NCBI GenBank assembly: GCA_905221605.1
Contig: CAJNDS010002165.1
Coordinates: 269,001 to 333,000, forward strand
Length of the DNA: 64,000 bases
From: Symbiodinium natans
Lineage: Eukaryota; Sar; Dinophyceae; Suessiales; Symbiodiniaceae
Reading direction: 5' to 3'
Shown here: positions 53,330-63,671 of the stretch, piece after piece
Layout of the letters: each line of letters begins with the position of its first letter
How positions within the stretch are numbered: position 1 is the stretch's first letter
Translations under genes and position numbers: made by a program
The notes under the pieces: generated by a model
What the model saw: the letters and a program-made list of their open reading frames with translations, nothing else
Told to the model about the DNA's origin: nothing
Databases searched by the model: none

Positions 53330-53558
53330 TGCGGAGCTGCAATTGGCATTGTAGAAAGGAGTTGGTATTGGAAGTTGAAGGGTCAATGAACCCGGTAATC
53401 TTTGGCTCAAGCCATGACCAAAGCGGTCAAAGGTTTCGTAAAAAGTGTGCCCTTGGTTTGGGGTCTTGTTGTTCGGTTGTTGGTTGTTCCAGGGGTATTA
53501 AGGGCTTCTGTTGGGGTTGACTGTTTTGTTCCCTGTCCTCCTTCGGTTGCCCCCCGTA
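53330..53558 (+). repeat. Element 2 3' LTR
   Basis: 229 bp, two substitutions from the 5' LTR. It is followed by TAGGG (53559-53563), the target duplication, and then TTTGAGG of the interrupted telomere-like sequence. The short plus-strand ORFs across it are not genes. Confidence 0.95.
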
Positions 53559-53629
53559 TAGGGTTTGAGGCTTCGGGCTTAGTTCGGACTTGTGGTTCGC
53601 GGGTTCGGCTGAGAGCCCCTCAACGAGTC

Positions 53630-53796
53630 TGGAGGTTCATGGTACTTAGTAACCAATTAAGAACTGTACTTATAACCCACTCAAAAGCCCCCTTAAGTGC
53701 CCTAATCAGGTTCTAAGCCCCGTAAGTGCCCTATTATGATTAGAAGTACATTTATAAGTACAGTTCTAATTGGCTAATAAGTACCATGAACCTCCA
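53630..53796. mobile_element. MITE-like element, TGGAGGTTCATGGTACTTA ends
   Basis: A 167-bp near-palindrome: TGGAGGTTCATGGTACTTA ... TAAGTACCATGAACCTCCA with subterminal matching pairs AACTGTACTTATAA / TTATAAGTACAGTT. No coding capacity. Confidence 0.75.
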
Positions 53797-54147
53797 AGTA
53801 GGGCGTGCAGAGCCTCCAAGGGAAGCCATGCACAACCCGGAGCTCAAAGCAAGACCTGAGCCCTTGGGCCCTGAACACAATCCTAAACCGACAATAGCTT
53901 CAGTAGCTTGCCTAAACCCTAAACCCTAAACCCTAAACCCTTAGCCTCTAAACCCTAAAGCTCATGCCACAAAACTACCCGACTCGGCCTTAGCAAAGGA
54001 GACAGCAGGCCAAAACTCCCAGAGGAATTCAGGCTTCAGGGCTTAGAGTTCGGAGTTCAGGGTTTGGGGTTCAGAGTTCAAGGCTTAGGGTTCTAACCTG
54101 AAGCCCTTGAAGCCCCGGACCCCAAAACCCTAAACCCTAACGCACCC

Positions 54148-54257
54148 CTAAGCCCTAAGCCCTAAGCCCTAAGCCCTAAGCCCTAAGCCCTAAGCCCTAA
54201 GCCCTAAGCCCTAAGCCCTAAGCCCTAAGCCCTAAGCCCTAAGCCCTAAGCCCTACG
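54148..54257. repeat. CCCTAAG heptamer array
   Basis: About 15 copies of CCCTAAG, a one-base variant of the telomere heptamer, homogeneous over its length. The same variant in reverse orientation is at 37438-37530. Confidence 0.9.
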
Positions 54258-54338
54258 CCCTACGCCCTGTGCCCTAAACCCTAAACCCTAGATTATAAAC
54301 CCTAAACCCTAAACCCTAAACCCTAACTCACCCAAGCC

Positions 54339-57300
54339 CTAAGACCTGGCGCCCCGACTCTCCGTCCAGTTCTTCATGCGCTCGGCCACGTCCACAATCT
54401 TGCTGAGCTCCTGGCAGGGTTTAGGGTTTAGGGTTTAAAATTTTAGGGTTTAGGGTTTAGGGTTTAGGGCGGGGGAGCACAAGGAAGTGTGCGCTTTTGG
54501 GGGCTGAAAAATTGTCCATCCTAGCCCCCCCCCCCCCCCCCCCCGGGCCGACCCCCAACCCTGGCAACTCTAAGCCGTTGCAGCAGCACCTGACTACTCC
54601 TCCCCACCTACCACCTTCAACCCGAAACACCAATCTCGAAACCCTAAACCCTAATCCCTAAACCCTAAACCGTAAACCCTAAACAAAGGAGCGATGAAGC
54701 CCACAGCTGATGAGACCCCAAACATCTATACGGGTGGCTCTCTAAATGAGAGTCCCTTTTTTTGGGGTCCTACATGCATGGGTTTAGGGTCTTGGGTTTA
54801 GGGTTTTGGGTTTGCGGCACCCCTGACAGGACCCCCAAAGCGAGCCGAACTTAGAGAACTAGCGCTAAACCCTGAACCCTGAACCCTGAACCCTGAACCC
54901 TAAACCCTAAACCCTAAACCCTAAACCCTAAACCCTAAACCATGGACCTGGAAGCTCTGCTCGAGGACAGGCCACTTGTCGAGGATGATCTTCTCTGGGC
55001 AGAACCTGGCACTATGGCAACCCTTTTTAAAGGGTTTAGGGTTTAGGGTTTAGGGTTTAGGGTTTAGGGTTTAGGGTTTAGGGTTTAGGGTTTAGGGTTT
55101 AGGGTTTCGGGCGTGGGGCTATGCCGGCTAAAGGGCTCGTGATGTCGAACGGAGGGAAGGTCCAACATTATGCGCGTCGAGCGCAAGCGGCCCCCCCTAA
55201 TCACCTGAACCCTAAACCCTAAACCCTAAACCCTAAACCCTAAACCTTAAACCCTAAACCCTAACTTGGTAGCCCACTTACCATCTTCACTTGAGGGCAA
55301 CCGCTTCTTGGGCTGGATTGCTTTGTAAGGGAACCCTCAAGCAAAAAATGGTTAAAAGGGTACCACTGGGCTGCCAAGCTAATATGAGAACTTCACGTGG
55401 GTTCCGAAAGGAACAACAAACCACCTAAACACCTCATTGCTTGGAATGCAATGTGAAAGCTGGGTTGTAAGGCCTGTATAGTGTAGTTTACAGGGCGAGT
55501 CCGTGAGTGACACGGAAAGCACGTTTCATAAGCGAGCCGCTTAACCCTAAACCCTAAACCCTAAACCCTAAACCCCGCTCCCGGAAATCGTCAACCTGTG
55601 AACCCCCTCCTAACGTGCATGATCTCTAAACTCCTAGCCACTGAGCCACGAAACCATAGATCCGAAGCCCTAACCCCTAAAGCCCGAAAGCCCTTGATGG
55701 ATCAAGACCCCTACTTGAACCCCAAACCCAAGACCCCAGATACCCCTAACCCCTAAACCCTAAACCCTAAACCCTAAACCCTAAACCCTAAACCCTAAAC
55801 CCTAAACCCTAAACCCTAAACCCTAAACCCTAAACCCTACACCACCCCCTTGTTGCAAATTCAAGTCCCTGAAGCGCCCCCCTGCAAGGCCAGCCGGCTC
55901 CACTGCCCAGTTCGCCGCTGCTCGTGGCCGCGGTTGCGGTTCCGGAAGAGAGAGATCTTGGGCGCAGGGTTCAGGGTTTAGGGTTTAGGGTCTAGGGTCT
56001 AGGGCTTAGGGTTTAGGGTTTAGGGTTTAGGGTTTAGGGTTTAGGGTTTAGGGTTTAGGGTTTAGGGTTCAGGGTTTAGGGTTCAGGGTTTAGGGGGTTT
56101 GGGTGCCCTTTGTCCGAATTGGAACCTCAAACGAGATCACAACCCCATGAAGTGACCATATTACAACCATGAAAAATCAGTGCAGTTGGGGATTTCCGAA
56201 ATTCGGGTAACCTTATTGAGGTCCTTATTACAAGGGGAATCCTCCTATTTGGGGGTCTATACTAGGGGTCCCCTATTTCGAAAACCCCCATAGCAAAAAC
56301 TGCTGCATAGAACGCGAAGAGTGCAGCCCAGAATAGGCTGTCTGAATGCCCTGAAGCTGGAACACCCCTGCTGCAAAGAAGGCATGTCTGACCAACCCCC
56401 AAAAACCCTAAACCCCTGGAACCCCCAAACTGGAAGAAGGTTCCGGTCATGGGGGGCCTAGGGTGCAGAGTTGGGTTTTGTGTTTAGGGAAGTAGGATTT
56501 AGGGTTTAGGGTTTAGGATTTCGGGTCTAGGGTTTATTGTTAGGGTTTAAGATTTGCGGTTTGGGGTTTAGGGATTTGTTGCAACCCTGAACTACCCTAA
56601 GCCCTAAAGCCTAAACCCTAAACCCTACACCCCAAAAAGGTCCAGATTTCAACCCAAGCGCCTCGAAGGGAACGTCCACCCACAGAAGCTCCGTGAAGAA
56701 GCCTCATAGGGAACATTAACCTGTGGGTTTAGGGTTTAGGGTTTAGGGTTTAGGGTTTAGGATTTAGGGTTTAGGGTTTAGGGTTTAGGGATTTTGGGGA
56801 TTCCTGAAGCCTGAACCCGCACCCGTTGCCCAGTGCGCCCCGGCTATATGGCCTAGGAAGGGATTTTCGGCTTTTGGGATTTTCGGTTTAGGGTCCCTCC
56901 CCAAAACCCAAGGATCCAAAACGAGAAGAAATACACACAGAGACCCACCCAACGAAAAGCAAGGGTTCGTCATTGCACTTTAAAAACAATGCATACCAAA
57001 ACCCTGAAAACCCTAACACCCCGAAACCCTAAAGCCTACACCCTAACGCTAAAACCCTAAAACCCTAAACCCTAAACCGATGAACCCACACCCTAAGCCC
57101 CCCTAAACCCCTGAACCCCAGATCTCAAGACCAGGATAAATTTGTAATTGTATGTGGTATCAAGATCGAATTTTTAAAGTTCTTTGTCAAAACGGCTGCC
57201 ATGCCGAATTTAAGCAAATTAGTCCGAAGCGGGTACAGGAGACCCGTGAGGCTCCAAAGCGCCCTCCAAACACAAAAAAGCATACATATCCAAAACTCGC

Positions 57301-60300
57301 CCAAGATGTGCGCCCAAAACCCGCCCAATTCCCGCACAAAACTCCGGACACAAATCCTATACAAGAATACTATGCAGCCTAAACCCTAAGCCCTAAACCC
57401 TAAACCTCTAAAACCCCCCAAATCCCGAAACCCCGAAGCCCTAAACCCTAAACCCTAAACCCTACACCCGAAACCCTAAACCCTAAACCCTAAACCGCAA
57501 CCCTGAAGCCCTCCGCCTCGACGCTTGGCAAGCTCGATCCTGCGGCGAAGCCAGGAGGCGTTCGAGCCGGAGGAATCGAAGACGATGTCCCGAAACCTGC
57601 TGCTTGATGTTTTGGCGTTAAAGGGCTTAGGGTTTAGGGTTTAGGGACGTTTATTTGCTTTATTCTCCAAACAGCCTACTTTTGGATTCTCAATTCATTT
57701 AAGGATTGCCGCTATTCTGAGACCTGTTGCCGGGTTCCTGGGCTCCTTGTCTCCCTTTGTCTCCCTTTCTCTCCCTTTGTCTCCCTTTGTCTCCCTTCAT
57801 GTGGGTGGCTTTGCCGGGTTGCTGTGCTCCTCGCCTCCCGTTGTCCCCCATCGTCTCCCTTCATCTCCCGTCGTCTCCACTGTTTCTTCGACGTGCCTTT
57901 GACTGTTTGGGGTCTTCGGTGGTGTAATTTGTATTATTGCTTTGTGTGTTTGTGTTTTTTGGGAGGGGTGGTTCAGAAGGGCGTGGAACCCTAAATCCTA
58001 AAGCCTAAGCCCTAAACCTAAACCGGGAGTTTAGGCCTTAGGAGATGGAGTTTTGAGGGTCTTTAAGAGCTTAGGGGTGTTAGGGCTTAAGTCCTTGAGG
58101 GTTATTCGGTTTTGCTTAAGACCGATGTAGAGGTCTTGGAGTTTTGGGGTTTAGGGTTTAGGGTTTAGGGTTTAGGGTTTAGGGCTTAGCGATGTTAAGG
58201 CCTTTGGGCTTTGGGTCTATGTCACTCAGGGGCTTGGAGTGAAGGAATGAGGGTTTACGACTCCAAACCCAAACCCCAAACCCTGACACCCGAAACCCTA
58301 AACCCTAAACCTAGACCCCATACCAAATTAAGACACGAAACCCCAAAACCCTAGGATGGATTTTGTGGTGGAACCCCAATCCCAAAAAAAACACTGCACC
58401 CTAACGCCTAAGCCCCCAGACACATCCAGAAACTAAAACGCCTGAAGCCTCTCAGTCTTGTACACCCAAATTAAACCCTAAACCCTAAACCCTAAACCCC
58501 AAACCCCAAACCCTAAACCCTAAACCCTGAACCCCAAACCGTCCGGAAAGCAACCCACAGAGCCCTCAAAACTCGCGATGGCCTGCCGTCCCTCACCGCA
58601 TCCTCGAAGTCGTCCACAGAGCGTCTGGAGAGGAGACTGGGTTTGGGGTTTAGGGTCTATAGGGTTTGGGGTTTGGGGTTTGGGGTTCAGGGTTTGGGGT
58701 TTGGGGTTTGGGGTTTAGGGGTTTGGGTTTAGGGTTTTGGGTTTAGGGCATAGGGATTTGGGCTTAGGGTTTGGGGTTTTAGGGTTTGGGTTTTGGGTTT
58801 TGGGTTTGGGGTTTAGGGTTTTAGGGTTTGGGTTTTGGGTTTGGGGTTTACAGCAAGGTTTGGGGTTTAGGGTTTAGGGTTTCGGGTTTGGGGTTTTGGG
58901 TTCGGGGTTTAGGGGATTCGGGTTCAGGTTAACGTTTGCAGGGTTAGGGCTGCAGGAGCTCTATGTGAACCACCCCAACTGACACAGCCGCTGAACGTCA
59001 AACCTGAACCCTAATCCCTGCATCAGAACTGCAGCCCTGAATCTTGGACTGGAATGCGTCGAACTGAAAATCTAGAACAGCATGAAGTGGCACGCCCAGT
59101 TCGCGAACTTAAACAAAGTCAGGTTGAATGAATGGCCATCACCTCAGGGGGGGAGGGGCTGAAATCCGAACTGTGCGATGCGGACCGCACAAAGAGAGGT
59201 CAATTACCCTTGGCAGCCTTGGCATAGAGCTCGAGCTCTGATTGCACAAGGCTGTCTGCCTGAGCTTGACGCCTCCAAGCCGAGGGAATCCACCATGCGC
59301 TGCATCTGTGTCTCCCAACCCTACGCCCTAAACCCAAGACCCCAAACCCCAAGCCCTAAACCCTAAACCCTAAGCCCTAAACCCTAAACCCTAAACCCAC
59401 ATAAGGAGGTGCCTGTAGGTTTTCATCCAAAGCTGCCCTTCTGCGGGCCCCCACTCCTTCGTCTTGGAGTTAAGCCCTAAACCCTAAACCCAAACCCAAA
59501 AAACCTAAACTCTGGCCCTAAACCCAAACAAGTCTTAACACCCAAAATCCAAAAACCCTAAACCCCATAAACCCTAAACCCCAAAAACGCTAAAGCCCTA
59601 AACCTTAAACCTTAAACCCTAAACCCTAAACCCTAAACCCTCAACCCTAAACCTTAAACCCTAAACCCTAAATTCAAACCCAGCTCTGGGTCCGAGCTCC
59701 CATCCGCCAGGCCTGACGCTCCATCGATGGACTTCCTCGTCGGTCTCCTCCCCAAGCCCAAAGGGTCGAGGTTTAGGGTTTAGGGTTTAGGGTTTAGGGT
59801 TTAGGGTTTAGGGTTTAGGGTTTAGGGTTTAGGGTCCTTCAGGTACCTTCAGCAAGAAGCTAGATGTACCAACCCCAAGCTCTAAACCCTAAACGCAGAT
59901 CTCGAAGTTCTGGTCCCACATAGGCTACACATCGCCGAAGGCAAGGGCTTACGGGCTACCACCCTAAACCTAAAACTTCTAAACTCCCCCCCCCCTCCCC
60001 GCACAAAAGAATTAACCCTAAACCCTAAACCCTAAACCCTAAACCCTAAACCCTAAAACAAAAAAACAAAAAAACTCCACGGGAGTTTGTGGCTTTGGTC
60101 TTGCAGGGCTTGTAGGGGGGCGAAGTGTGCCATGCGGTCCAGAAGACTGGGGCTTAGGGCCTAGAGGGTGTAGAGGGGAGGGTGCGGTTTTGGGGTCCAG
60201 GGTTTCGGGCCTGCGCTGACCCCCCTCGTTAATAGGAGGTGCAGCACCGCAATCCACCGGACGGGATGCCCTTAGAGTAGGTCTCCCGTCAGCCCTAGAT

Positions 60301-61997
60301 GTTTGCAGAACCCTCGAAGTACTCTGAACCCTCTACAGCCGAGAGTACATGCCTAAACGCTGAAACTTGCGTCTCAACCCCCACTCCCCCGGAAGGTTGC
60401 CTCACCCATGTTCGGCGAGTATCGCGGATGTCTGCCTATGAGCGGTGGCTTCCGGGGCTTCGGGCCTAAGGGTTAAGGATTGGGGCTTTGGTTCAGGTTT
60501 AGGGTTAGAAACCCTAAACCCCCTTAAACCCTAAACTCTAAGCCCTCGGTGTTCGGGTTGAGGGTTTAGGCCTGAGGGTGGCAAATTTCCTCCTAAACCG
60601 CCCTAAACCTCCTTCTAAACCTAAACCACCAATTCAGGGACTTTAATGGAAACCCCGAACAGGAGACCCCAAGAATAGAGTAGGAATATACCTGCCAGGG
60701 TCATTTGGTTCTCTTTATATTCTGCAGAAATTCTTGGGGTTCCCTGCTTCGGGTTGCCATTGGGATCCGTTTATGTAAGGGCCCCCTTTCAAGGGCGGGG
60801 GTAGGCTGAGGCCTAAACCCTAAACCCTAAACCCTAAACCCTAAACCCTAAACCCTAAACCCTAAACCCTAAACCAAAATATGGAGAGCTTAGTGGTTCC
60901 AAGCCCTACTGTGAAAACCCTACAAAAGGGCTTGGCCCACAAGGCTTACCAGCCATCTCAACCATGAGCCATACTAGACCCTGAAAAGACCTATAATCCC
61001 TTTGACACGCGTTGAAAGCTCACAAGCCCGAAGCCCCAATATCCCCTAAATCCTATACCCTAAACCCTAAACCCTCCTATACCCTAAACCCTAAACCCTA
61101 AACCCTAAACCCTAAACCTTAAAAGCCAAGAGCCCCAGGGCCCCCGGCACTTGATTCTATCCGGCTCGATGTCCAGCGCATCTGCGCTGAGGCGCTGCCT
61201 CTTGACCTCTCGGACGCGTGCAGTTTGGGGTTTAGGGTTTAGGGTCTAGGGTTTAGGGTTTAGGGTTTAGTGTTGAGGGTTGAGGGTTCAGGGTGTAGGG
61301 TTTAGGGTTGAGGGTTTAGGGTTTAGGGTTTATAGGGTTCAGGGTTTAGGGTTTAGGGTTTACGGAGCCCAGCAATCTCTTAGGGTAAAAAAGGGTCTAC
61401 AAGGGATCCCCTTTTAAGGGCCCATGCTACGCCATAAGGGGTCTACAGTGTGCACCACCAGCACTCAACAAGAAGCACATATCAAGCCCTTCAAAGCCCT
61501 AAGCCCCTAAACGCCGGAACCCCGGAACAGCCCAAAGCCCTGAATCGCCTGAAGTTTTATGGACGTCAAAGGACTACAGGGTTTCGATTCCAGGGTTGGT
61601 GCAGGGTTTGGGGTTGAGGTCTTACCCGAAACCCTAAACCCTAAACCCCAAACGCCCGAGACCTTGTCCTCAGGGAGCAGGTACCAACTTGCTCCCTGGG
61701 TCTAGGGCATAGCTGATTGCTGAATTGGGTGCTTTGAGGGGCGCAAGAATACAATTTCCAAGGAATTGCGGCACGCACGGTCCGAAATCCCTAAACCCTA
61801 ATCCCGAAACCGCTACATCACCTGAAAGAGTGGGGTTCCAGCCTGCCCTTATCTCCAACCGAAAGCCACCCCATCACCCAAACCTTCAGCTTAAAGGCGT
61901 TGCGTGCAGGGTTTAGGATTTAGGATTTAGGGTTTAGGGTTTAGGGTTTAGGGTTGAGGGTTGAGGGTGGAGGGTGGAGGGTGGAGGGTGGAGGGTG

Positions 61998-62028
<31 letters not shown>

Positions 62029-62117
62029 GGTTTATGGCTACACTGAGACCCCGACGGTGCTTTTTCCTGCGCCAGGGAGTCCCATCAGGAAAAGAGCACG
62101 GGGGCGGTTGCCGTCTT
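54339..62117 (-). CDS. P-loop kinase of zeta/AAA_33 type, ten exons (5' end not found)
   Basis: Minus-strand exons: A 62056-62117 (Walker A GLPGAGKST); B 61151-61206 (DIEPDRIK); C 60401-60431 (HPRYSPNMG); D 59713-59747 (DEEVHRWSV); E 58577-58624 (SVDDFEDAV); F 57517-57596 (VFDSSGSNASWLRRRIELAK); G 56662-56702 (FFTELLWVDVPFE); H 55907-55956 (ISLFRNRNRG); I 54948-55005 (CPEKIILDKW); J 54339-54410 (ELSKIVDVAERMKNW, then TAG). All nine junctions keep phase. Donors: GT after A, B and I; GC after C to H; all acceptors AG. Seen: motifs, phase and stop. Known: Walker A, then D-x-x-G and a late R-x-R-x-R region, is the order in zeta-type/AAA_33 small-molecule kinases. Inferred: ATP-dependent kinase, substrate unknown; nothing shows it acts as a toxin. 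Introns are 537-1088 bases, each with telomere-like tracts; B and H hold MITEs. Confidence 0.85.
54518..54545. repeat. Poly-C tract in kinase intron I
   Basis: A C run of about 20 bases in the plus strand (G run in the transcript), within intron I. Confidence 0.8.
55030..55107. repeat. TTTAGGG tract in kinase intron H
   Basis: Eleven perfect TTTAGGG heptamers (plus strand) inside intron H. CCCTAAA tracts in opposite orientation lie in the same intron at 55206-55262 and 55545-55575, and 55752-55838 holds another 12 units. Confidence 0.95.
55265..55378. mobile_element. MITE in kinase intron H, CTTGGTAGCCC family
   Basis: A 114-bp element with ends CTTGGTAGCCC / GGGCTGCCAAG and internal AAGGGAACC and GGGTACCA motifs. 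The same ends and internal motifs occur at 62340-62451, with a diverged relative at 33655-33765. Confidence 0.75.
55975..56098. repeat. TTTAGGG tract in kinase intron G
   Basis: About 14 TTTAGGG units with a few TTCAGGG and TCTAGGG variants, starting about 20 bases upstream of exon H in the gene direction. Confidence 0.9.
60645..60761. mobile_element. MITE in kinase intron B, family with 19513-19700
   Basis: Inverted ends AATGGAAACCCCGAACAGG and its complement (ending TTGCCATT), then GAATAGAG and its partner. The core differs from the 19.5-kb copy and lacks its CCCTAAA tract. No coding capacity. Confidence 0.7.
60809..60876. repeat. CCCTAAA tract in kinase intron B
   Basis: Nine perfect CCCTAAA heptamers inside intron B, followed by about 150 bases of unassigned unique sequence. 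Confidence 0.95.
61670..61790 (-). other. Open minus-strand block inside kinase intron A
   Basis: The minus strand is open for about 60 codons across 61670-61858 (GPCVPQFLGNCILAPLKAP) to TGA at 61670-61672, and begins after TTTAG if 61790 is taken as a border. It does not fit the kinase, whose exon A joins exon B in phase without it. It could be an alternative exon, a nested fragment or chance. Confidence 0.25.
61966..62032. repeat. GGGTGGA/GGGTTGA heptamer array
   Basis: About nine heptamers of two telomere-like variants, GGGTGGA in the middle and GGGTTGA at the sides, just downstream of exon A in the gene direction. Confidence 0.85.
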
Positions 62118-62339
62118 CTGCAAGGCGGGCGTCTTCCCGCAGGTTTTCGGGTTCAGGGTTCAGTGTTATGGGGTTGTTCTGGAGGTTATTCTGGCCATGG
62201 GATTGTTCTGCGGCTATTCTGGGGGTATGTTGGGGAAATGATGGTGCTATGTTGGGGCATTATGGGGGTTATTCTGGGCATATTATGGGGATATGTTGGG
62301 GATGTTGGGGTTCTTTGGGAGATATTCTGGGGTTATTAT

Positions 62340-62451
62340 CTTGGCAGCCCAGTAAACATGCTATCATAAGGGCACTCTTGTTTGGGTTGGTTACTTTATA
62401 AGGGAACCTTCAACTAAAACAAAGGAACAGGGTACCAGCGGGGCTACCAAG
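62340..62451. mobile_element. MITE, CTTGGTAGCCC family
   Basis: A 112-bp element with ends CTTGGCAGCCC / GGGCTACCAAG; core motifs CTATCATAAGGGCA and AAGGGAACC are shared with the copies at 55265 and 33655. It lies upstream of exon A of the kinase gene, probably in an intron. Confidence 0.75.
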
Positions 62452-62532
62452 AATTAGTTTTTCTAGATGTACGTGTATACTGAGGACAAGTGTGTTTTAC
62501 ACGTACGTGTAACACAACCAGTTCTGGGGATC

Positions 62533-62600
62533 TTAGGGTTTAGGGTTTAGGGTTTAGGGTTTAGGGTTTAGGGTTTAGGGTTTAGGGTTTAGGGTTTAGG
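62533..62600. repeat. TTTAGGG tract
   Basis: Nine to ten perfect TTTAGGG units. A second tract of about 11 units lies at 62694-62771, so the two flank the exon candidate at 62657-62684. Confidence 0.95.
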
Positions 62601-62656
62601 GCTTTCTTTCAAGCCGTTCCGACTTGGGCGCCGCCCGGCGAGGCCTCAGGGCTTAC

Positions 62657-62684
62657 CTTGAGCAGAAGCTCCCGCACTCCAACC
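62657..62684 (-). CDS. Possible upstream exon of the kinase gene
   Basis: On the minus strand CCCTGGAAG precedes 28 open bases ending CTCAAG|GTAAGC, the best consensus donor in the window. In one frame (WSAGASAQ) its leftover G plus AA of exon A makes a Glu codon, so it is phase-compatible with the kinase. It is very short, so uncertain. No start codon was found. Confidence 0.35.
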
Positions 62685-62771
62685 CTTCCAGGGTTTAGGG
62701 TTTAGGGTTTAGGGTTTAGGGTTTAGGGTTTAGGGTTTAGGGTTTAGGGTTTAGGGTTTAGGGTTTAGGGT

Positions 62772-63660
62772 GAGAGCTTCCCCCAAGAAACACCCTCAAC
62801 TCGAGATCCCCCATGAATGCCCTAAATCCTATAAATCCACAAAACACCCTGTAGACTTCGAAGCCCCCAAACACACAACAAGAAACCCACCAAAACCTAT
62901 AAGCTTTTCGGGTTTAGGGTATAGGGGTTAGGGTTTGGGGGTTTAGGGTTTAATTTAAAGGCTTGAGGGCCCTCTCACCCCAACCCCTGAACCCTAAACC
63001 CTAAAGCCGAAACCCCCCCCCCCCCCCCCCGCACCGTGGCAGCGGGGGCTGCGAAGCCTTGGAAGTTCGCGGAGGGTTTAGGGTTCAGGGGCTTAGGGTC
63101 TAGAGGTTTAGGAACTAGGGATTAGGGTTTAGGGTTAGACTTTGGGTTGTGAAACGCTTTAGGGAGCTTTGCAGAGTCTCAGCCTTTTGGGATTCATACG
63201 GCTTCAGGGGCTTTTGGTGATTGAAGGTTTCAGAGACCTGGGCTTTGTTAGTTCTTGGGCTCCCACGGGCTGAGTTTGCTGCGTGCACGTCTCTGAGTTC
63301 CTACTGCTGACTATGCTCGCTTTACCTCTCTGTCTGCCCTAGCAATCCTTACCCTGAATGCCTAAAACCCCAAAACCCTAAAACCCTCAAACCCTCAAAC
63401 CCAAAACGCCGGCTCCAAACAGGGCCTAGACCCTAAACCCGAAACCCTAAACCCTAAACCTGGGCGCATGGCAGGCTTGCCGGCAGCGGGGGGGTTCGCG
63501 GAGGCCTAGCAAAGAAGAACGGGGACTGGGTTTCAAGGGTCAGCTTGGTTCTTCCTGGGTATTTTACCTTTCTTTCTTCACAGAACCCAAAGACCTCTTG
63601 TCAACCCTTCAATTCAAGCCCTACAGGCCCTACAAGCCGTCCGAAACCTCCAAAACCTCT
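62772..63660. other. Spacer without supported gene
   Basis: Degenerate telomere-like sequence and a C18 run near 63008-63028. 63130-63350 is unique sequence without a convincing exon. The promoter of the kinase gene could be here but no signal is evident. Confidence 0.4.
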
Positions 63661-63671
63661 GGACCCTAATT

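Larger units (their letters stand above)
43664..53558 (+). mobile_element. Complete copia-type LTR retrotransposon 2 (9895 bp)
   Basis: Boundaries are exact: two 229-bp LTRs beginning TGCGG and ending CCGTA, flanked by the 5-bp duplication TAGGG. The LTRs differ at two positions only, so the insertion is recent. Internal order is: primer site, Gag with CCCH and CCHC fingers, two retropepsin-like motifs, methyltransferase-like segment, integrase, TET/JBP-like oxygenase-like segment, reverse transcriptase, RNase H, hydrophobic C-terminal tail, polypurine tract. Integrase before reverse transcriptase is the copia order. The coding frame changes 2-1-3-1-3, mostly at short homopolymers. It lies upstream (in the plus sense) of the kinase gene at 54339-62117 and in the opposite direction to it. 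Confidence 0.95.
53559..54338. other. Spacer between element 2 and kinase gene
   Basis: Contains a MITE (53630-53796), degenerate telomere-like sequence and a CCCTAAG array (54148-54257). The block 53813-53870 is open on the plus strand (REAMHNPELKARPEPLG), but no gene is assigned. The 3' end of the kinase gene lies at its right border. Confidence 0.5.

Noticed and set aside
53233-53716. ORFs across the 3' LTR (and the matching ones near 6875 and 43663)
   Set aside because: LTR and untranslated sequence; the shared translation reflects repeat identity, not a conserved protein.
54942-55035. Plus-strand first exon starting MDLEALLEDRPLVEDD
   Set aside because: The opposite strand is exon I of the kinase gene, which is phase-linked on both sides; the plus reading is the antisense shadow.
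59178-59470. Minus-strand open blocks LVQSELELYAKAAKG (about 59210) and AEGQLWMKTYRHLLMW (about 59410-59465) as kinase exons
   Set aside because: They lie in kinase intron D, where exons D and E already join in phase with a sensible protein; they may be chance or fragments of another gene.
61791-61821. A 31-base intron ending in TTTAG
   Set aside because: Phase-compatible, but far shorter than any other intron inferred here, and the frame is open without splicing.
7300-62771. The window as a true chromosome end or telomere
   Set aside because: Tracts are short, occur in both orientations, carry many variants and lie inside introns of reconstructable genes, so they are interstitial.
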